Of a stretch of DNA of 64,000 nucleotides, positions 36,257 to 44,690 are shown in pieces (within the stretch, counting starts at the first letter, position 1; every line of letters starts with the position of its first letter). The DNA is taken from assembly GCF_004912145.1 (NCBI RefSeq), contig NZ_STGT01000003.1:186001-250000 (forward strand), in the 5' to 3' direction. Made by a program: the position numbers and the translations under genes. Under the pieces are notes generated by a model that saw nothing but the letters and a program-made list of their open reading frames with translations, searched no databases and had not been told where the DNA came from. The stretch is from Peteryoungia rhizophila (GTDB lineage Bacteria > Pseudomonadota > Alphaproteobacteria > Rhizobiales > Rhizobiaceae).

Positions 36257-36559
36257 ATGTATAACGACACACTCAATCATCTGAAGACACAGATCTTCCC
36301 GGCCGATATCGGCGACTGTGACCGCCTGAAGACGCATTTCAAGCAGCATCTCGAGACAGCAGTCAGCTCCGTCGATGCCAATGATTATGTAGAGGACTGT
36401 CTCTTCCAGATCGACGAGGCCCTCGAACGGCTCTGTGAAAGCCGCGGCGAGAGCCTCGAAGTTCGCAATTATCTACTGGGTGCGATCGAGGCGCTGCGCG
36501 ACGAGCTCCATCTTTGCGACGTCAATATGGATGTCCGACAGGTGGTCGTCGGCTTCTGA
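36257..36559 (+). CDS. Hypothetical acidic protein, overlaps the cinS-like gene
   Basis: 100 residues, helical and acidic (DYVEDCLFQIDEALERLCE), without signal or membrane segment and of no recognised family. The ATG at 36257 has AGGGA before it. Its last 87 bases overlap tail to tail with the cinS-like gene on the other strand. Both frames keep GC-rich third positions in the overlap, so both may be real. Confidence 0.55.
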   Translation: MYNDTLNHLKTQIFPADIGDCDRLKTHFKQHLETAVSSVDANDYVEDCLFQIDEALERLCESRGESLEVRNYLLGAIEALRDELHLCDVNMDVRQVVVGF

Positions 36560-36778
36560 AAGGGAGCGTTTGCGCCCGCCGCCGACGCGCTTGCGGTCTG
36601 TGCCGTCGATGGCCGCCGCCAGCGATACCATCTGCAGGAGATGGTCGAGAAACAAAGATTCGTCGCTCAGTGGTGACTTTTGTGAAACGCCCCTGATGAT
36701 CTCTCTCAGGCTGCGGACCTGCTCTTCGACGATAGAGCGGACGTAAAGGTCGGAGGATGGGAAATTGCCATCCGTCAT
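36473..36778 (-). CDS. Small protein translationally coupled to cinI (CinS-like by position)
   Basis: 101 residues, hydrophilic and helical (VEEQVRSLREIIRGVSQ). It starts one base after the cinI stop (TGACATG), which implies coupled translation. In Rhizobium leguminosarum cinI is followed by a small co-translated gene, cinS, whose product counteracts the repressor PraR; I assign this one by position and size only, not by sequence recall. Confidence 0.6.
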   Translation of the reverse strand: MTDGNFPSSDLYVRSIVEEQVRSLREIIRGVSQKSPLSDESLFLDHLLQMVSLAAAIDGTDRKRVGGGRKRSLSEADDHLSDIHIDVAKMELVAQRLDRTQ

Positions 36779-36779
36779 G

Positions 36780-37481
36780 TCATTCTCCTGCCATTCTTGC
36801 ATATTGAACATTTCCGTGCTGCTCCTCGACAAAAGCGAGGCGCAAAAGGGCCGACGGCCCGAATGGATTGCCGTGCGCATGTTCGAGATCGAGCACGCTT
36901 CCATTGATTCCATATAGTTCGTGGTGCTTCAGCAAGCCTGCCATGGACGGCTTTGCAGTGATCGGGACGATGAGTGAACCTTCCAGCACGCTCGGGGCCG
37001 CGAGCGGCATGACCTCCCAACCGGTGGTCACCAGAAGATTGACCAGCTTCGGATGGGTCTCGACCACCAGGGCCTCGATCCCAGCCACGAGGCAATATTC
37101 CATCACGCCGGTCATCAGAATGTTGGAAATCGGAACACCAGCGATCACCTTGTCGGACACTTCCGCGATGCAGCGGGTCCATTCGAAGATTCGAGATCCG
37201 CGCGGCCATTGGGCCCCGTCCATCAGATGCGGGTATACGTCCGACAGGAGATGCGGCTGGAGCGTCGGCAACAATCGGCTATAGCCGACGACCTGCCCAT
37301 CCACCACCAGCGGCAGATGGATGGCCTCGTCACCGTCGAACTGGTCGATCTCCCGACCATCCGGGCGACGGTAGGCTTCCCAGCCCAACCTCTCGACAAA
37401 CTGTCGATGACGAAACTGCCAGACCTGTTCTAGGATCTCGGCATGACGTAGCGCGTCCGCATCCAGAATTGTCGCAAGCAT
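36780..37481 (-). CDS. cinI: LuxI-type acyl-homoserine lactone synthase (CinI-like)
   Basis: Makes an N-acyl-homoserine lactone signal from SAM and an acyl carrier. 233 residues. The invariant residues of the family are present: Arg in RHRQF, Trp in LGWEAY, Asp in FDGDEA, Arg in GYSRLLPT, and Glu plus Arg in FEWTRC. The genetic order (luxR, luxI, small coupled gene) matches cinR-cinI-cinS of rhizobia, where a long-chain 3-OH-C14:1 signal is made; the acyl chain here is inference. A lux-box-like palindrome lies at 37536-37553. Confidence 0.88.
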   Translation of the reverse strand: MLATILDADALRHAEILEQVWQFRHRQFVERLGWEAYRRPDGREIDQFDGDEAIHLPLVVDGQVVGYSRLLPTLQPHLLSDVYPHLMDGAQWPRGSRIFEWTRCIAEVSDKVIAGVPISNILMTGVMEYCLVAGIEALVVETHPKLVNLLVTTGWEVMPLAAPSVLEGSLIVPITAKPSMAGLLKHHELYGINGSVLDLEHAHGNPFGPSALLRLAFVEEQHGNVQYARMAGE

Positions 37482-37535
37482 TTCAGCCCCCCAAAAAGCC
37501 AGGGCAAAGAGTGCGGCATGGGGGACAAATTCAAT

Positions 37536-37553
37536 ATAGGCCGTTCTGCCTAT
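37536..37553 (-). promoter_or_regulatory. Lux-box-like palindrome ahead of cinI
   Basis: Inverted repeat ATAGGC (37536-37541) and GCCTAT (37548-37553) with a six-base spacer, 54 bases before the cinI start and directly after the regulator's stop codon. Position fits a binding site for the neighbouring LuxR-type protein. Confidence 0.6.
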
Positions 37554-38306
37554 TTATCTGATTAAACCGAGCCGAATCGACTCGGCGATCAGTTGCGCCC
37601 GGTTCACCGAATTCAACTTGCGGCTCGCGGAAGCAATCTCGTGCTGAACGGTTTTCTCCGAGATTCCAAGGATCTGGCCGATCTCCCAATTGGTCTTGCC
37701 AGCAGCGCACCACAGGATCACCTCGCGCTCGCGCGGCGTGACCTTTGCGACGGCGGGCGCTTTCGGCTCTCGGCCTTCGGACAGGAAAGCACGCAACCGG
37801 TTGTGCGCATAGATTGAAATGATGTGCAGTGCGCCACGCTGTTCCTGGGACAGGTCGACCTTGCGCGCGCCAAAGGTGACGATCGCCTGAAAACCTCCGA
37901 CGGAATGCAGCGGCACGCTGTAACCGTCATACATTCCGAATTCGGTGGCCTCGTTCATGACGCGCTTTGCGGCCCGGGTGACAGGTTTGTCGGCAAGCGC
38001 CTCCGACCAGACGAAGGCCTCGTCGGACATTTTCGTGCGGTAGATGACGGGATCCACATGGACATAATTTTCATGCACATAGCGTTCGAACCAGCCGGCT
38101 GGCCATGCATTGAGCATGAAATACGGGTCGATTCGTTCACTCGGCAACGGGATACCGGAAATGGCATAACAATCCATGCCGAAAGCCTTGGCGGCCGTGT
38201 CAAGGCAAGCCAGAACCTCCCGGTCGTCGCGCGCCCGCGACGATTCCGTGATGAAATCGAACATCGCATTGGCTGTGGCTTGCCTGTCTGACATCGACAC
38301 CCCCAT
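37554..38306 (-). CDS. cinR: LuxR-family quorum-sensing regulator (CinR-like)
   Basis: 250 residues: an N-terminal autoinducer-binding domain (WPAGWFERYVHENYVHVDP contains the Trp/Tyr/Asp pocket pattern) and a C-terminal LuxR helix-turn-helix (VTPREREVILWCAAGKTNWE then ISEKTVQHE). It should activate cinI via the palindrome in the short intergenic gap. The start is set at ATG 38306, preceded by GGGGGG; ATG 38294 is an equally plausible alternative four residues in. Confidence 0.88.
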   Translation of the reverse strand: MGVSMSDRQATANAMFDFITESSRARDDREVLACLDTAAKAFGMDCYAISGIPLPSERIDPYFMLNAWPAGWFERYVHENYVHVDPVIYRTKMSDEAFVWSEALADKPVTRAAKRVMNEATEFGMYDGYSVPLHSVGGFQAIVTFGARKVDLSQEQRGALHIISIYAHNRLRAFLSEGREPKAPAVAKVTPREREVILWCAAGKTNWEIGQILGISEKTVQHEIASASRKLNSVNRAQLIAESIRLGLIR

Positions 38307-38318
38307 GCTACCCCCCGC

Positions 38319-38334
38319 TGTGACAGGGGTCACA
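38319..38334. promoter_or_regulatory. Perfect palindrome upstream of cinR
   Basis: TGTGACAGGGGTCACA: six-base arms TGTGAC/GTCACA around AGGG. It ends 12 bases before the chosen cinR start, where a bound protein would block transcription or translation initiation. The arms resemble Crp/Fnr half-sites, but the spacing is shorter than the usual TGTGA-N6-TCACA. Confidence 0.45.
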
Positions 38335-38438
38335 TCTAGCATGCCGAAAGACGAAGCGGCCTGATCAACATTGGATTTCCAAGGAAAAGTGTCTCCGCAT
38401 GACGCGACCGCGTGGCAAGCACCTGCAGCGTCAATCCG

Positions 38439-39062
38439 TCAGAGCACGGTCAACACGGCATGGAGAAGTGCCGCCAGGCCGAAAACGATCAGGATGACCG
38501 CCGATACCCGGCCGACGACGACAGAGAAACCCTCCGGCAATCGCGTGCGCAAGAGGCTCACGAGGCCGCTGAGAAAGAACCACCAGCCCAGCGAACCCAG
38601 AAACACGCCTGCCACCAGCAGAGCTCCGGTTGCGCCACCCTGCCCTGCCGCCAGCCCCAGCCCCGCAAAGATCGCCGCAAAAGACAGAATGGTTGCGGGA
38701 TTGGCGATGGTCAGGAGAAAGGTCGCTGCCGTGGTCGACAGCAATCCGCGTGCATCGACCGATGCGGCCGAGACGGGTTGGCGCGGCTTCAGCCCCTGGA
38801 TACCGAGATAGATCAGGAAAAAACCGCCGAATACCTGCAGAGGCAGCTCGATCCAGCCGAGAATGGACCCGAGAGCCGTGAAACCCGCCGCGGCAAGAAG
38901 CGCATAGACACCGTCTGCAATCGCCGTTCCAAGGCCACCGGCCACGCCGGCCCAGAAGCCGCGCTCCAGCGTGCGGTTGATGCAAAGCGCTCCGATCGGC
39001 CCGAGGGGTGCTGCGATCGCGACGCCCAGCACCAACCCCTTGCCGAAGACGAGCGCGTCCAT
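38439..39062 (-). CDS. LysE-family exporter
   Basis: 207 residues with about six membrane helices: GLVLGVAIAAPLGPIGALCI is the LysE signature at the N-terminus and FGGFFLIYLGIQGLK the third-helix region. NPATILSFAAIFAGLG is also typical. Substrate is probably an amino acid or small amine, unspecified. It begins one base after the Lrp stop (TGACATG) and is thus coupled to its likely regulator. Confidence 0.9.
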   Translation of the reverse strand: MDALVFGKGLVLGVAIAAPLGPIGALCINRTLERGFWAGVAGGLGTAIADGVYALLAAAGFTALGSILGWIELPLQVFGGFFLIYLGIQGLKPRQPVSAASVDARGLLSTTAATFLLTIANPATILSFAAIFAGLGLAAGQGGATGALLVAGVFLGSLGWWFFLSGLVSLLRTRLPEGFSVVVGRVSAVILIVFGLAALLHAVLTVL

Positions 39063-39063
39063 G

Positions 39064-39513
39064 TCACTCGGACCCGATGACGTAACTGCGTTCGCTCGTG
39101 GTCGACAGCGCAATCATGGTCTCACTGCGCGCGATCAATCGTTCGCCCTTGAGGTCGGCCAGGAAGGCCTCGATCCCGGTCAGATCGGCCGTTCGGATCT
39201 TCACCATGTAGGACCAGCTGCCGGTCACGTGGTGACATTCGAGCACAGCCGCATGGTTTTCCACGTAGTCCCGGAAAGCGGCCTGTTCGGTGTCCTGCGG
39301 AAGCGTCACGAGCATGAAGGCCGTGATCGGCAGTCCGATCGCTGCCGGATCCACTTCCAGGGTGAAGCGCCTGATAGCGCCAGATGCCACGAGACGTCTG
39401 ATGCGTTCGTTGACGGCGGAGGGTGAAAGTCCTACGACGTCCCCAATGCTTGCGAGCGAACGGCGGGCATCTTCAGCAAGAAGATCGATGATTTTGCGGT
39501 CACTGGTATCCAT
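39064..39513 (-). CDS. Lrp/AsnC-family transcriptional regulator
   Basis: 149 residues: an N-terminal helix-turn-helix (DRKIIDLLAEDARRSLASIG then LSPSAVNERIRRLVASGAI) and a C-terminal RAM/ligand domain (VTGSWSYMVKIRTADLTGIE). It probably senses an amino acid and controls the coupled LysE exporter, a common rhizobial arrangement. Cytosolic DNA-binding protein. Confidence 0.92.
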   Translation of the reverse strand: MDTSDRKIIDLLAEDARRSLASIGDVVGLSPSAVNERIRRLVASGAIRRFTLEVDPAAIGLPITAFMLVTLPQDTEQAAFRDYVENHAAVLECHHVTGSWSYMVKIRTADLTGIEAFLADLKGERLIARSETMIALSTTSERSYVIGSE

Positions 39514-39646
39514 GACCGCAGCTTATTTGCCACAATCCACACTTCGCAAGATATTTTTTCGATTTCCGACAAAAAACGTCAATCCGCCCCGTCGAAACGA
39601 AGCGGCGTCTGAGCGTATGATCAGATCAACAGTGCGCGCGGAGCCC

Positions 39647-40033
39647 TCAGGCGGTCGCGCGCTCGCGTTGCTGGGCGAGATCTGCCAGATCGGCGGCCTT
39701 CAATTCGACCGATTCGCCGCAGCCGCAGGCCGATGTCTGGTTCGGGTTGTGGAAGGTGAAGCCGGAACGCAATGTCGTCGTCTCGAAGCCCATTTCCGTG
39801 CCGAGCAGGTAGAGCACCGCCGCCGGGTCGATCCAGACATAGGCGCCATCCTTTTCGATCCGGTCATCTCTGGGATTGGGCTCCGTCACCATATCGATGG
39901 TGTATTCCATCCCGGCGCAGCCACCCTTCTTGATTCCCACCCGGATGCCCTTGGCTTCAGGACCCGAATTCTCGACGATCGCCCTGACGCGTGCGGCAGC
40001 CGCATCGCTCATGGTCATTACTTGAAAGCCCAT
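39647..40033 (-). CDS. sufA: A-type Fe-S carrier, SufA/IscA family
   Basis: Accepts Fe-S clusters from SufBCD and hands them to apoproteins. 128 residues. The three ligands are visible: GGCAGMEY and the C-terminal ACGCGES. MTMSDAAAARVRAI is the usual start of the domain. In Agrobacterium the operon is sufS2BCDS1XA with sufA last; here it lies 4.3 kb beyond sufX because the rut genes sit between. The ATG at 40033 has GGAGA upstream. Confidence 0.9.
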   Translation of the reverse strand: MGFQVMTMSDAAAARVRAIVENSGPEAKGIRVGIKKGGCAGMEYTIDMVTEPNPRDDRIEKDGAYVWIDPAAVLYLLGTEMGFETTTLRSGFTFHNPNQTSACGCGESVELKAADLADLAQQRERATA

Positions 40034-40405
40034 CGGCACAGTCTCCAACAACAACCGGATTCAAGGTCCGGCGTTTCCATTTGCAATGTAATGGAGACGC
40101 CTCGCCCGTTCAATAGCTTAGGCTCCCTGCGACCAGATCGAACCGCTTCACACAAGCCATTCCGCTCCGGCTTTGATCAATCCGTGGGCAGGGCCACAAC
40201 ATTCTAAAACTTGCTTTTTATCAGAAGCTTGAGATGCGAATTCGGGGCCATGCAAACTCGATCGCGATCAAAATTCACGCAGCATCCAAAGCGTTCGGAT
40301 GCAAACACGGGCAACGACCGCTGGTTTGACGCGAAATTTTGACCATTCGGTAAAATATTCAAAGACCACAAACCTAACCATCTGTTCTTCAGTGTTTTTT
40401 TGACT
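40034..40405. other. Intergenic region between sufA and rutA
   Basis: About 370 bases upstream of the rutA sigma54 promoter, AT-richer than its surroundings, without a supported gene. It must provide sufA with a promoter, since the suf operon ends at sufX. I see no clear NtrC-type inverted repeat. Confidence 0.5.
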
Positions 40406-40421
40406 TGGCACGGTGATTGCT
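40406..40421 (+). promoter_or_regulatory. Sigma54 promoter of rutABCDF
   Basis: TGGCACGGTGATTGCT matches the RpoN consensus TGGCACG-N4-TTGC exactly, with GG and GC at the -24/-12 spacing. It predicts a transcript start near 40431, about 48 bases ahead of the rutA ATG. This implies nitrogen-dependent control through an enhancer-binding protein such as NtrC, as known for E. coli rut. Confidence 0.85.
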
Positions 40422-40478
40422 TCGCTCTGTTCGAAACAAAAACGGCGCCCAGCGCGCCTCCAGAAGCGGAGAACAGGA

Positions 40479-41570
40479 ATGGAAATCGGCGTCTTCATCC
40501 CGATCGGCAACAATGGCTGGCTCTTGTCGGAGAATGCCCCGCAATACAAACCGACATTCGAACTCAACAAGGCGATCACGCTGAAGGCTGAGTCCTACGG
40601 GTTCGACTTCGCGCTCTCGATGATCAAGCTGCGCGGCTTCGGCGGAAAGACGGAGTTCTGGGATTACAACCTGGAGAGCTTCACTTTGATGGCGGGCCTT
40701 GCCGCCGTCACTTCGAAGATCAAGCTGTTCGGCACCGCCGCCACCCTCATCATGCCGCCGGCGATTATTGCGCGCATGGCAACCACGATCGATTCGATCT
40801 CGAACGGCCGCTTCGGCGTCAATCTGATTACCGGCTGGCAGCGCCCCGAATACAGCCAGATGGGTCTGTGGCCCGGTGACGACTATTTCTCCGACCGCTA
40901 CGAATATCTCACCGAATACACGACCGTCTTGAAGGACCTGCTCACGACCGGCCAGTCGGATCTCAAGGGCAAGCATTTTCAGATGGATGATTGCCGGATG
41001 AAGCCGATCCCGGAAGGTGATGTAAAGCTGATCTGCGCCGGCTCCTCCAATTCCGGCATGGCCTTCTCGGCCCAGTTCGCCGACTACAGCTTCTGCTTCG
41101 GCGTCGGCGTCAACACGCCCAAGGCCTTCGCCCCGACCAATGAGCGGCTGCTGGCAGCGACCGAGAAGACTGGCCGGGATGTGCGCTCCTTCGTGCTGAC
41201 AATGGTGATCGCCGAAGAGACGACGGAAGAAGCCTTCGCCAAGTGGGAACACTACAAGGCGGGTGCCGACGAGGAAGCCATCAAGTGGCTCGGCCTGCAG
41301 AGCGCCGTCGACACCAAGTCCGGCTCCGACACCAATGTCCGCCACATGGCGAACCCGGTGTCTGCGGTCAACATCAACATGGGCACGCTGATCGGCTCCT
41401 ATGCCGAGGTCGCCGCCATGCTCGACGAGATGAGCGAAGTGCCTGGCACCGGCGGCGTCATGCTGACGTTCGACGACTTCCTCGAAGGCATCGAGAAGTT
41501 CGGCAAATACGTGCAGCCGCTGATGAAGAGCCGCGCCCATGTCAACCAGATGCTGGAGGCCGCAGAATGA
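40479..41570 (+). CDS. rutA: Pyrimidine monooxygenase
   Basis: An FMN- and oxygen-dependent enzyme that opens the uracil ring, first step of the Rut pathway. 363 residues of the luciferase-like fold; [19 protein letters not shown] at the N-terminus, [20 protein letters not shown], and [17 protein letters not shown] are RutA segments. The ATG at 40479 has ACAGGA upstream. It overlaps rutB by four bases and is preceded by a sigma54 promoter. Confidence 0.96.
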   Translation: MEIGVFIPIGNNGWLLSENAPQYKPTFELNKAITLKAESYGFDFALSMIKLRGFGGKTEFWDYNLESFTLMAGLAAVTSKIKLFGTAATLIMPPAIIARMATTIDSISNGRFGVNLITGWQRPEYSQMGLWPGDDYFSDRYEYLTEYTTVLKDLLTTGQSDLKGKHFQMDDCRMKPIPEGDVKLICAGSSNSGMAFSAQFADYSFCFGVGVNTPKAFAPTNERLLAATEKTGRDVRSFVLTMVIAEETTEEAFAKWEHYKAGADEEAIKWLGLQSAVDTKSGSDTNVRHMANPVSAVNINMGTLIGSYAEVAAMLDEMSEVPGTGGVMLTFDDFLEGIEKFGKYVQPLMKSRAHVNQMLEAAE

Positions 41571-42310
41571 GCGATGCCGTAGTAGCCGGCTATCAGCCGC
41601 GCCCGGAACTGACGAAAAGCGTCACGCTTCCGGCCCGCCCCGAGCCGATCACCCTGAAGCCGTCGGAAACGGCCGTCGTAGTCGTCGACATGCAGAATGC
41701 CTATTCGACCGAAGGCGGTTATGTCGATCTCGCAGGCTTCGACATTGCGGGCGCCAAGGGCACGATCTCAAACATCAAGAAGACGCTGGATGCTGCCCGA
41801 AAAGCCGGAGTGCTGGTCGTCTATTTCCAGAACGGCTGGGACCCTGATTATGTCGAGGCGGGTGGTCCCGGCTCGCCCAACTGGCACAAGTCGAATGCGC
41901 TGAAAACCATGCGCAAGCGGCCGGAATTGCAGGGCCAGCTGCTCGCCAAGGGCACCTGGGATTATGCCATCGTCGACGAACTCCAGCCGAAGCCGGGCGA
42001 CATCCTGGTCTCGAAGAGCCGCTATTCCGGCTTCTTCAACACCAACATGGACTCGGTGCTGCGCGCCCGCGGCATCCGCAATCTCGTCTTTGTCGGCATC
42101 GCCACCAATGTCTGCGTTGAAAGCTCGCTGCGCGATGCCTTCCACCTCGAATATTTCGGCGTGATGCTCGAGGACGCGACCCATCACCTCGGCCCCGACT
42201 TCATCCAGCAGGCGACCGTCTACAATGTCGAAAAGTTTTTCGGCTGGGTTGCGACCGTCAACGACTTTTGCGGCGCGATCGGACAGGCAGCGCCTGCCGA
42301 TGCCGCTTGA
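41567..42310 (+). CDS. rutB: Peroxyureidoacrylate/ureidoacrylate amidohydrolase
   Basis: An isochorismatase-fold hydrolase that splits the RutA product to carbamate and an aminoacrylate derivative. 247 residues: catalytic Asp in [11 protein letters not shown], the Lys of the triad near [14 protein letters not shown], and the Cys in [17 protein letters not shown]. It starts in ATGA overlap with rutA. Confidence 0.95.
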   Translation: MSDAVVAGYQPRPELTKSVTLPARPEPITLKPSETAVVVVDMQNAYSTEGGYVDLAGFDIAGAKGTISNIKKTLDAARKAGVLVVYFQNGWDPDYVEAGGPGSPNWHKSNALKTMRKRPELQGQLLAKGTWDYAIVDELQPKPGDILVSKSRYSGFFNTNMDSVLRARGIRNLVFVGIATNVCVESSLRDAFHLEYFGVMLEDATHHLGPDFIQQATVYNVEKFFGWVATVNDFCGAIGQAAPADAA

Positions 42311-42345
42311 ACCCATCACCATTCAATAAAACGGAGAGAGTGAGA

Positions 42346-42735
42346 ATGCCCAAGACCATCGTCGTTCCCGAAGGCACATCCAAGCCGCTTGCCCCCTATT
42401 CGCCCGGCACGCTTGCCGACGGCATCCTCTATGTCTCGGGGACCCTTCCCTTCGACAAGGACAACAACGTCGTGCATGTCGGCGATGCGAGCGCCCAGAC
42501 ACGCCATGTGCTGGAGACGATCAAGTCCGTCATCGAGACCGCCGGCGGCACCATGCAAGACGTGACCATGAACCACATCTTCGTCACCGACTGGGCCAAT
42601 TACCAGGCGGTGAACAAGGTCTATGCCGAATACTTCCCCAGCAACGAGCCGGCGCGCTACTGCGTGCAGTGCGGGCTGGTGAAGCCGGACGCGCTGGTCG
42701 AGATCGCGACGGTCGCGCATATCGGCAAGAAGTGA
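42346..42735 (+). CDS. rutC: Aminoacrylate deaminase (RidA family)
   Basis: 129 residues of the YjgF/RidA fold, accelerating release of ammonia from 3-aminoacrylate. Typical segments are [20 protein letters not shown] and [18 protein letters not shown], the latter including the conserved Arg. The ATG follows GGAGAGAGTGAGA. A palindromic repeat separates it from rutD. Confidence 0.93.
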   Translation: MPKTIVVPEGTSKPLAPYSPGTLADGILYVSGTLPFDKDNNVVHVGDASAQTRHVLETIKSVIETAGGTMQDVTMNHIFVTDWANYQAVNKVYAEYFPSNEPARYCVQCGLVKPDALVEIATVAHIGKK

Positions 42736-42746
42736 TCGGGCTTTAA

Positions 42747-42893
42747 GCCCCTCATCCGGCTGCCGCCACCTTCTCCCCCGCAAGCGGGGAGAAGAGACCA
42801 GATCGAAATCGCCTGAATCACCGAACGTCTCCCTACGCAAAAGGGCGGCTATCCCCTCTCCCCGCTTGCGGGGAGAGGGTCAGGGTGAGGGGC
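42747..42893. repeat. Palindromic repeat element (RIME-like) between rutC and rutD, copy C
   Basis: 147 bp with terminal inverted repeats GCCCCTCATCC and GGGTGAGGGGC enclosing two palindromes, CTTCTCCCCCGC...GCGGGGAGAAG and CCCTCTCCCCGC...GCGGGGAGAGGG. Layout equals copy A in cobN. It begins 11 bases after the rutC stop and ends 20 bases before the rutD ATG, so it is transcribed within the rut message and may attenuate or stabilise it. Confidence 0.9.
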
Positions 42894-42913
42894 AAGGACA
42901 TGAGCACACACGC

Positions 42914-43699
42914 ATGCATTACGACATCCACGGCCTCACCTCCCCCGATGCACCGACCATCCTGCTCTCGTCAGGCCTCGGCGGCTCTGGCGGCTATTGG
43001 GCACCGCAGATCCCTGCCCTCTCCCAGCGCTTCCGCGTCATCACCTATGACCATCGTGGCTGCGGCAAGACCGGTGGCGCGGTGCCCGAGGTCGGTGGCA
43101 TCACCGCCATGGCCGACGACGTGCTCGAGATCGTCGAGGCGCTGAAGCTCAAGAAATTCCACTTTATGGGTCATGCGCTGGGCGGCCTGATCGGGCTGGA
43201 TCTGGCGCTGCGCCGGCCGGAACTGATTGAGAGCCTGATCCTCATCAATGCCTGGAGCAAGGCCGATCCGCATTCCGGGCGCTGCTTCGACGTGCGCATC
43301 GCGCTCCTGGAAAACGCCGGTGTCGAGGCCTTCGTCAAGGCGCAGCCGCTGTTTCTTTACCCGGCTATCTACATGGCGGAAAATCCGGAGAAGATGGCGG
43401 TGGAAGAGGCCCATGCGCTCGCCCATTTCCAGGGGCGCGACAATATCCTGCGTCGGATTGCGGCACTGCGTGCCTTTGATGTCGACGACCGCCTCGGCGA
43501 GATCCAGACGCCGACGCTGGTGATTGCCACCCGCGACGACCTGCTCGTCCCTTATTCGCGGTCGTTGCGGCTCGCAGATGGCCTTTCGAACGCAAATCTC
43601 GTGCTCACCGTCGCCGGTGGACACGCCGTCAACGTCACCTATCCGCAAACATTCAACAGCGCGGTGATCGACTTCCTGTCGACCCTCGAACACGCTTGA
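42914..43699 (+). CDS. rutD: RutD alpha/beta hydrolase (aminoacrylate hydrolase)
   Basis: 261 residues of the alpha/beta hydrolase fold. Landmarks are [31 protein letters not shown] and the nucleophile-elbow region [19 protein letters not shown]. In RutD the elbow is GHxxGG with Ala instead of Ser here (GHALGG), consistent with RutD acting as an unusual member that enhances the pathway. The only in-frame ATG (42914) has a weak ribosome site, AAGGA 15 bases away. The nearby repeat may have displaced a better signal. Confidence 0.9.
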   Translation: MHYDIHGLTSPDAPTILLSSGLGGSGGYWAPQIPALSQRFRVITYDHRGCGKTGGAVPEVGGITAMADDVLEIVEALKLKKFHFMGHALGGLIGLDLALRRPELIESLILINAWSKADPHSGRCFDVRIALLENAGVEAFVKAQPLFLYPAIYMAENPEKMAVEEAHALAHFQGRDNILRRIAALRAFDVDDRLGEIQTPTLVIATRDDLLVPYSRSLRLADGLSNANLVLTVAGGHAVNVTYPQTFNSAVIDFLSTLEHA

Positions 43700-43710
43700 A
43701 GGAATTGCCC

Positions 43711-44238
43711 ATGCTGGCCACCAAGACCATCGTCGCCATTGCCTCTGCACCGGACAGCGTCTCGCCGGAGAAGAGTGCGGCCTATCGCAATGGCATGGCC
43801 CGCCTCGCCGCAGCCGTGACCATCGTCACCACGGATGGCCCTGCCGGACGTGCGGGCTTTGCAGCCACCGCCGTCACCAGCGTCTCCGACAATCCGCCGA
43901 CGCTGCTCGTCTGCCTCAACAAGGGCAGTTCAGCCTATCCCGCCGTCAGCTCCAACGGCCTCGTTTCCGTCAACGTGCTCGCCATTGAGCATGAACCCGT
44001 CAGCCGACTCTTTGGCGGCAAAACGCCCGTCGACGAGCGTTTCGCTGCAGCCACCTGGGAGACAACAGAGACCGGAACGCCGCGCCTCGCAGACGCGCTT
44101 GTCTGCTTTGAGTGCCGGATCTCGGAAGTGCATGACGGTAGCACGCATGACGTGTTGTTCTGCGAGGTCCTTGATATCACCACCCGCGAAGACGGCCAGG
44201 CGCTCGTCTATTTCGACAGGGCCTATCGCACCGTCTGA
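43711..44238 (+). CDS. rutF: Flavin reductase supplying RutA
   Basis: Supplies reduced FMN to RutA using NADH. 175 residues: [20 protein letters not shown] and [20 protein letters not shown] are the flavin-reductase-like (HpaC/RutF) signatures. It is the last gene of the cassette; rutE, rutG and rutR are not in the window. A bidirectional terminator follows. Confidence 0.93.
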   Translation: MLATKTIVAIASAPDSVSPEKSAAYRNGMARLAAAVTIVTTDGPAGRAGFAATAVTSVSDNPPTLLVCLNKGSSAYPAVSSNGLVSVNVLAIEHEPVSRLFGGKTPVDERFAAATWETTETGTPRLADALVCFECRISEVHDGSTHDVLFCEVLDITTREDGQALVYFDRAYRTV

Positions 44239-44256
44239 ACTGCTGCGCCTAAACGC

Positions 44257-44286
44257 AAAACGGCCCGCGCGAGGCGGGCCGTTTCG
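44257..44286. terminator. Bidirectional terminator between rutF and sufX/T
   Basis: Stem AAACGGCCCGC / GCGGGCCGTTT with loop GCGAG, flanked by A- and T-rich ends. It separates the plus-strand rut genes from the minus-strand suf operon. Confidence 0.9.
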
Positions 44287-44303
44287 TCAATTGCCTAATT
44301 CTC

Positions 44304-44678
44304 TCAGTACCAGCCGACGGCAACCTGTGCCTCTTCTGACATGCGGTCCGGCGTCCATGGCGGATCGAAGCTCATCTCGACTTCGATGCCGGATACACCC
44401 TCAACCGAGCCAACGGCATTTTCCACCCAGCCCGGCATTTCGCCGGCGACCGGGCAACCGGGGGCCGTCAGGGTCATCACGATTTTAACCGTTCGGTCGT
44501 CCTCGATGTCGATCTTGTAGATCAGGCCGAGTTCGAAGATATCGGAGGGAATTTCCGGGTCATAGACCGTCTTCAGCGCTGCGACGATGTCATCGGACAG
44601 GCGGGCGACTTCTTCCGCCGGGATCGCTGTGTGGATGATGTTTTCGCGGACGTCTGGCTTGGTTTCGGTGTCACTCAT
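44304..44678 (-). CDS. sufT: MIP18/DUF59-family SUF maturation protein (SufX/SufT)
   Basis: 124 residues with the DUF59 core VYDPEIPSDIFELGLIYKID and TLTAPGCPVAGEMP, whose Cys is the conserved reactive residue. Such proteins aid Fe-S delivery and are encoded in alphaproteobacterial suf operons; in Agrobacterium this position is called sufX. The ATG at 44678 has GAGGAA upstream, rather than the ATG three codons earlier. Gap to sufS is 12 bases. Confidence 0.9.
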   Translation of the reverse strand: MSDTETKPDVRENIIHTAIPAEEVARLSDDIVAALKTVYDPEIPSDIFELGLIYKIDIEDDRTVKIVMTLTAPGCPVAGEMPGWVENAVGSVEGVSGIEVEMSFDPPWTPDRMSEEAQVAVGWY

Positions 44679-44690
44679 GGTGTTCATTCC

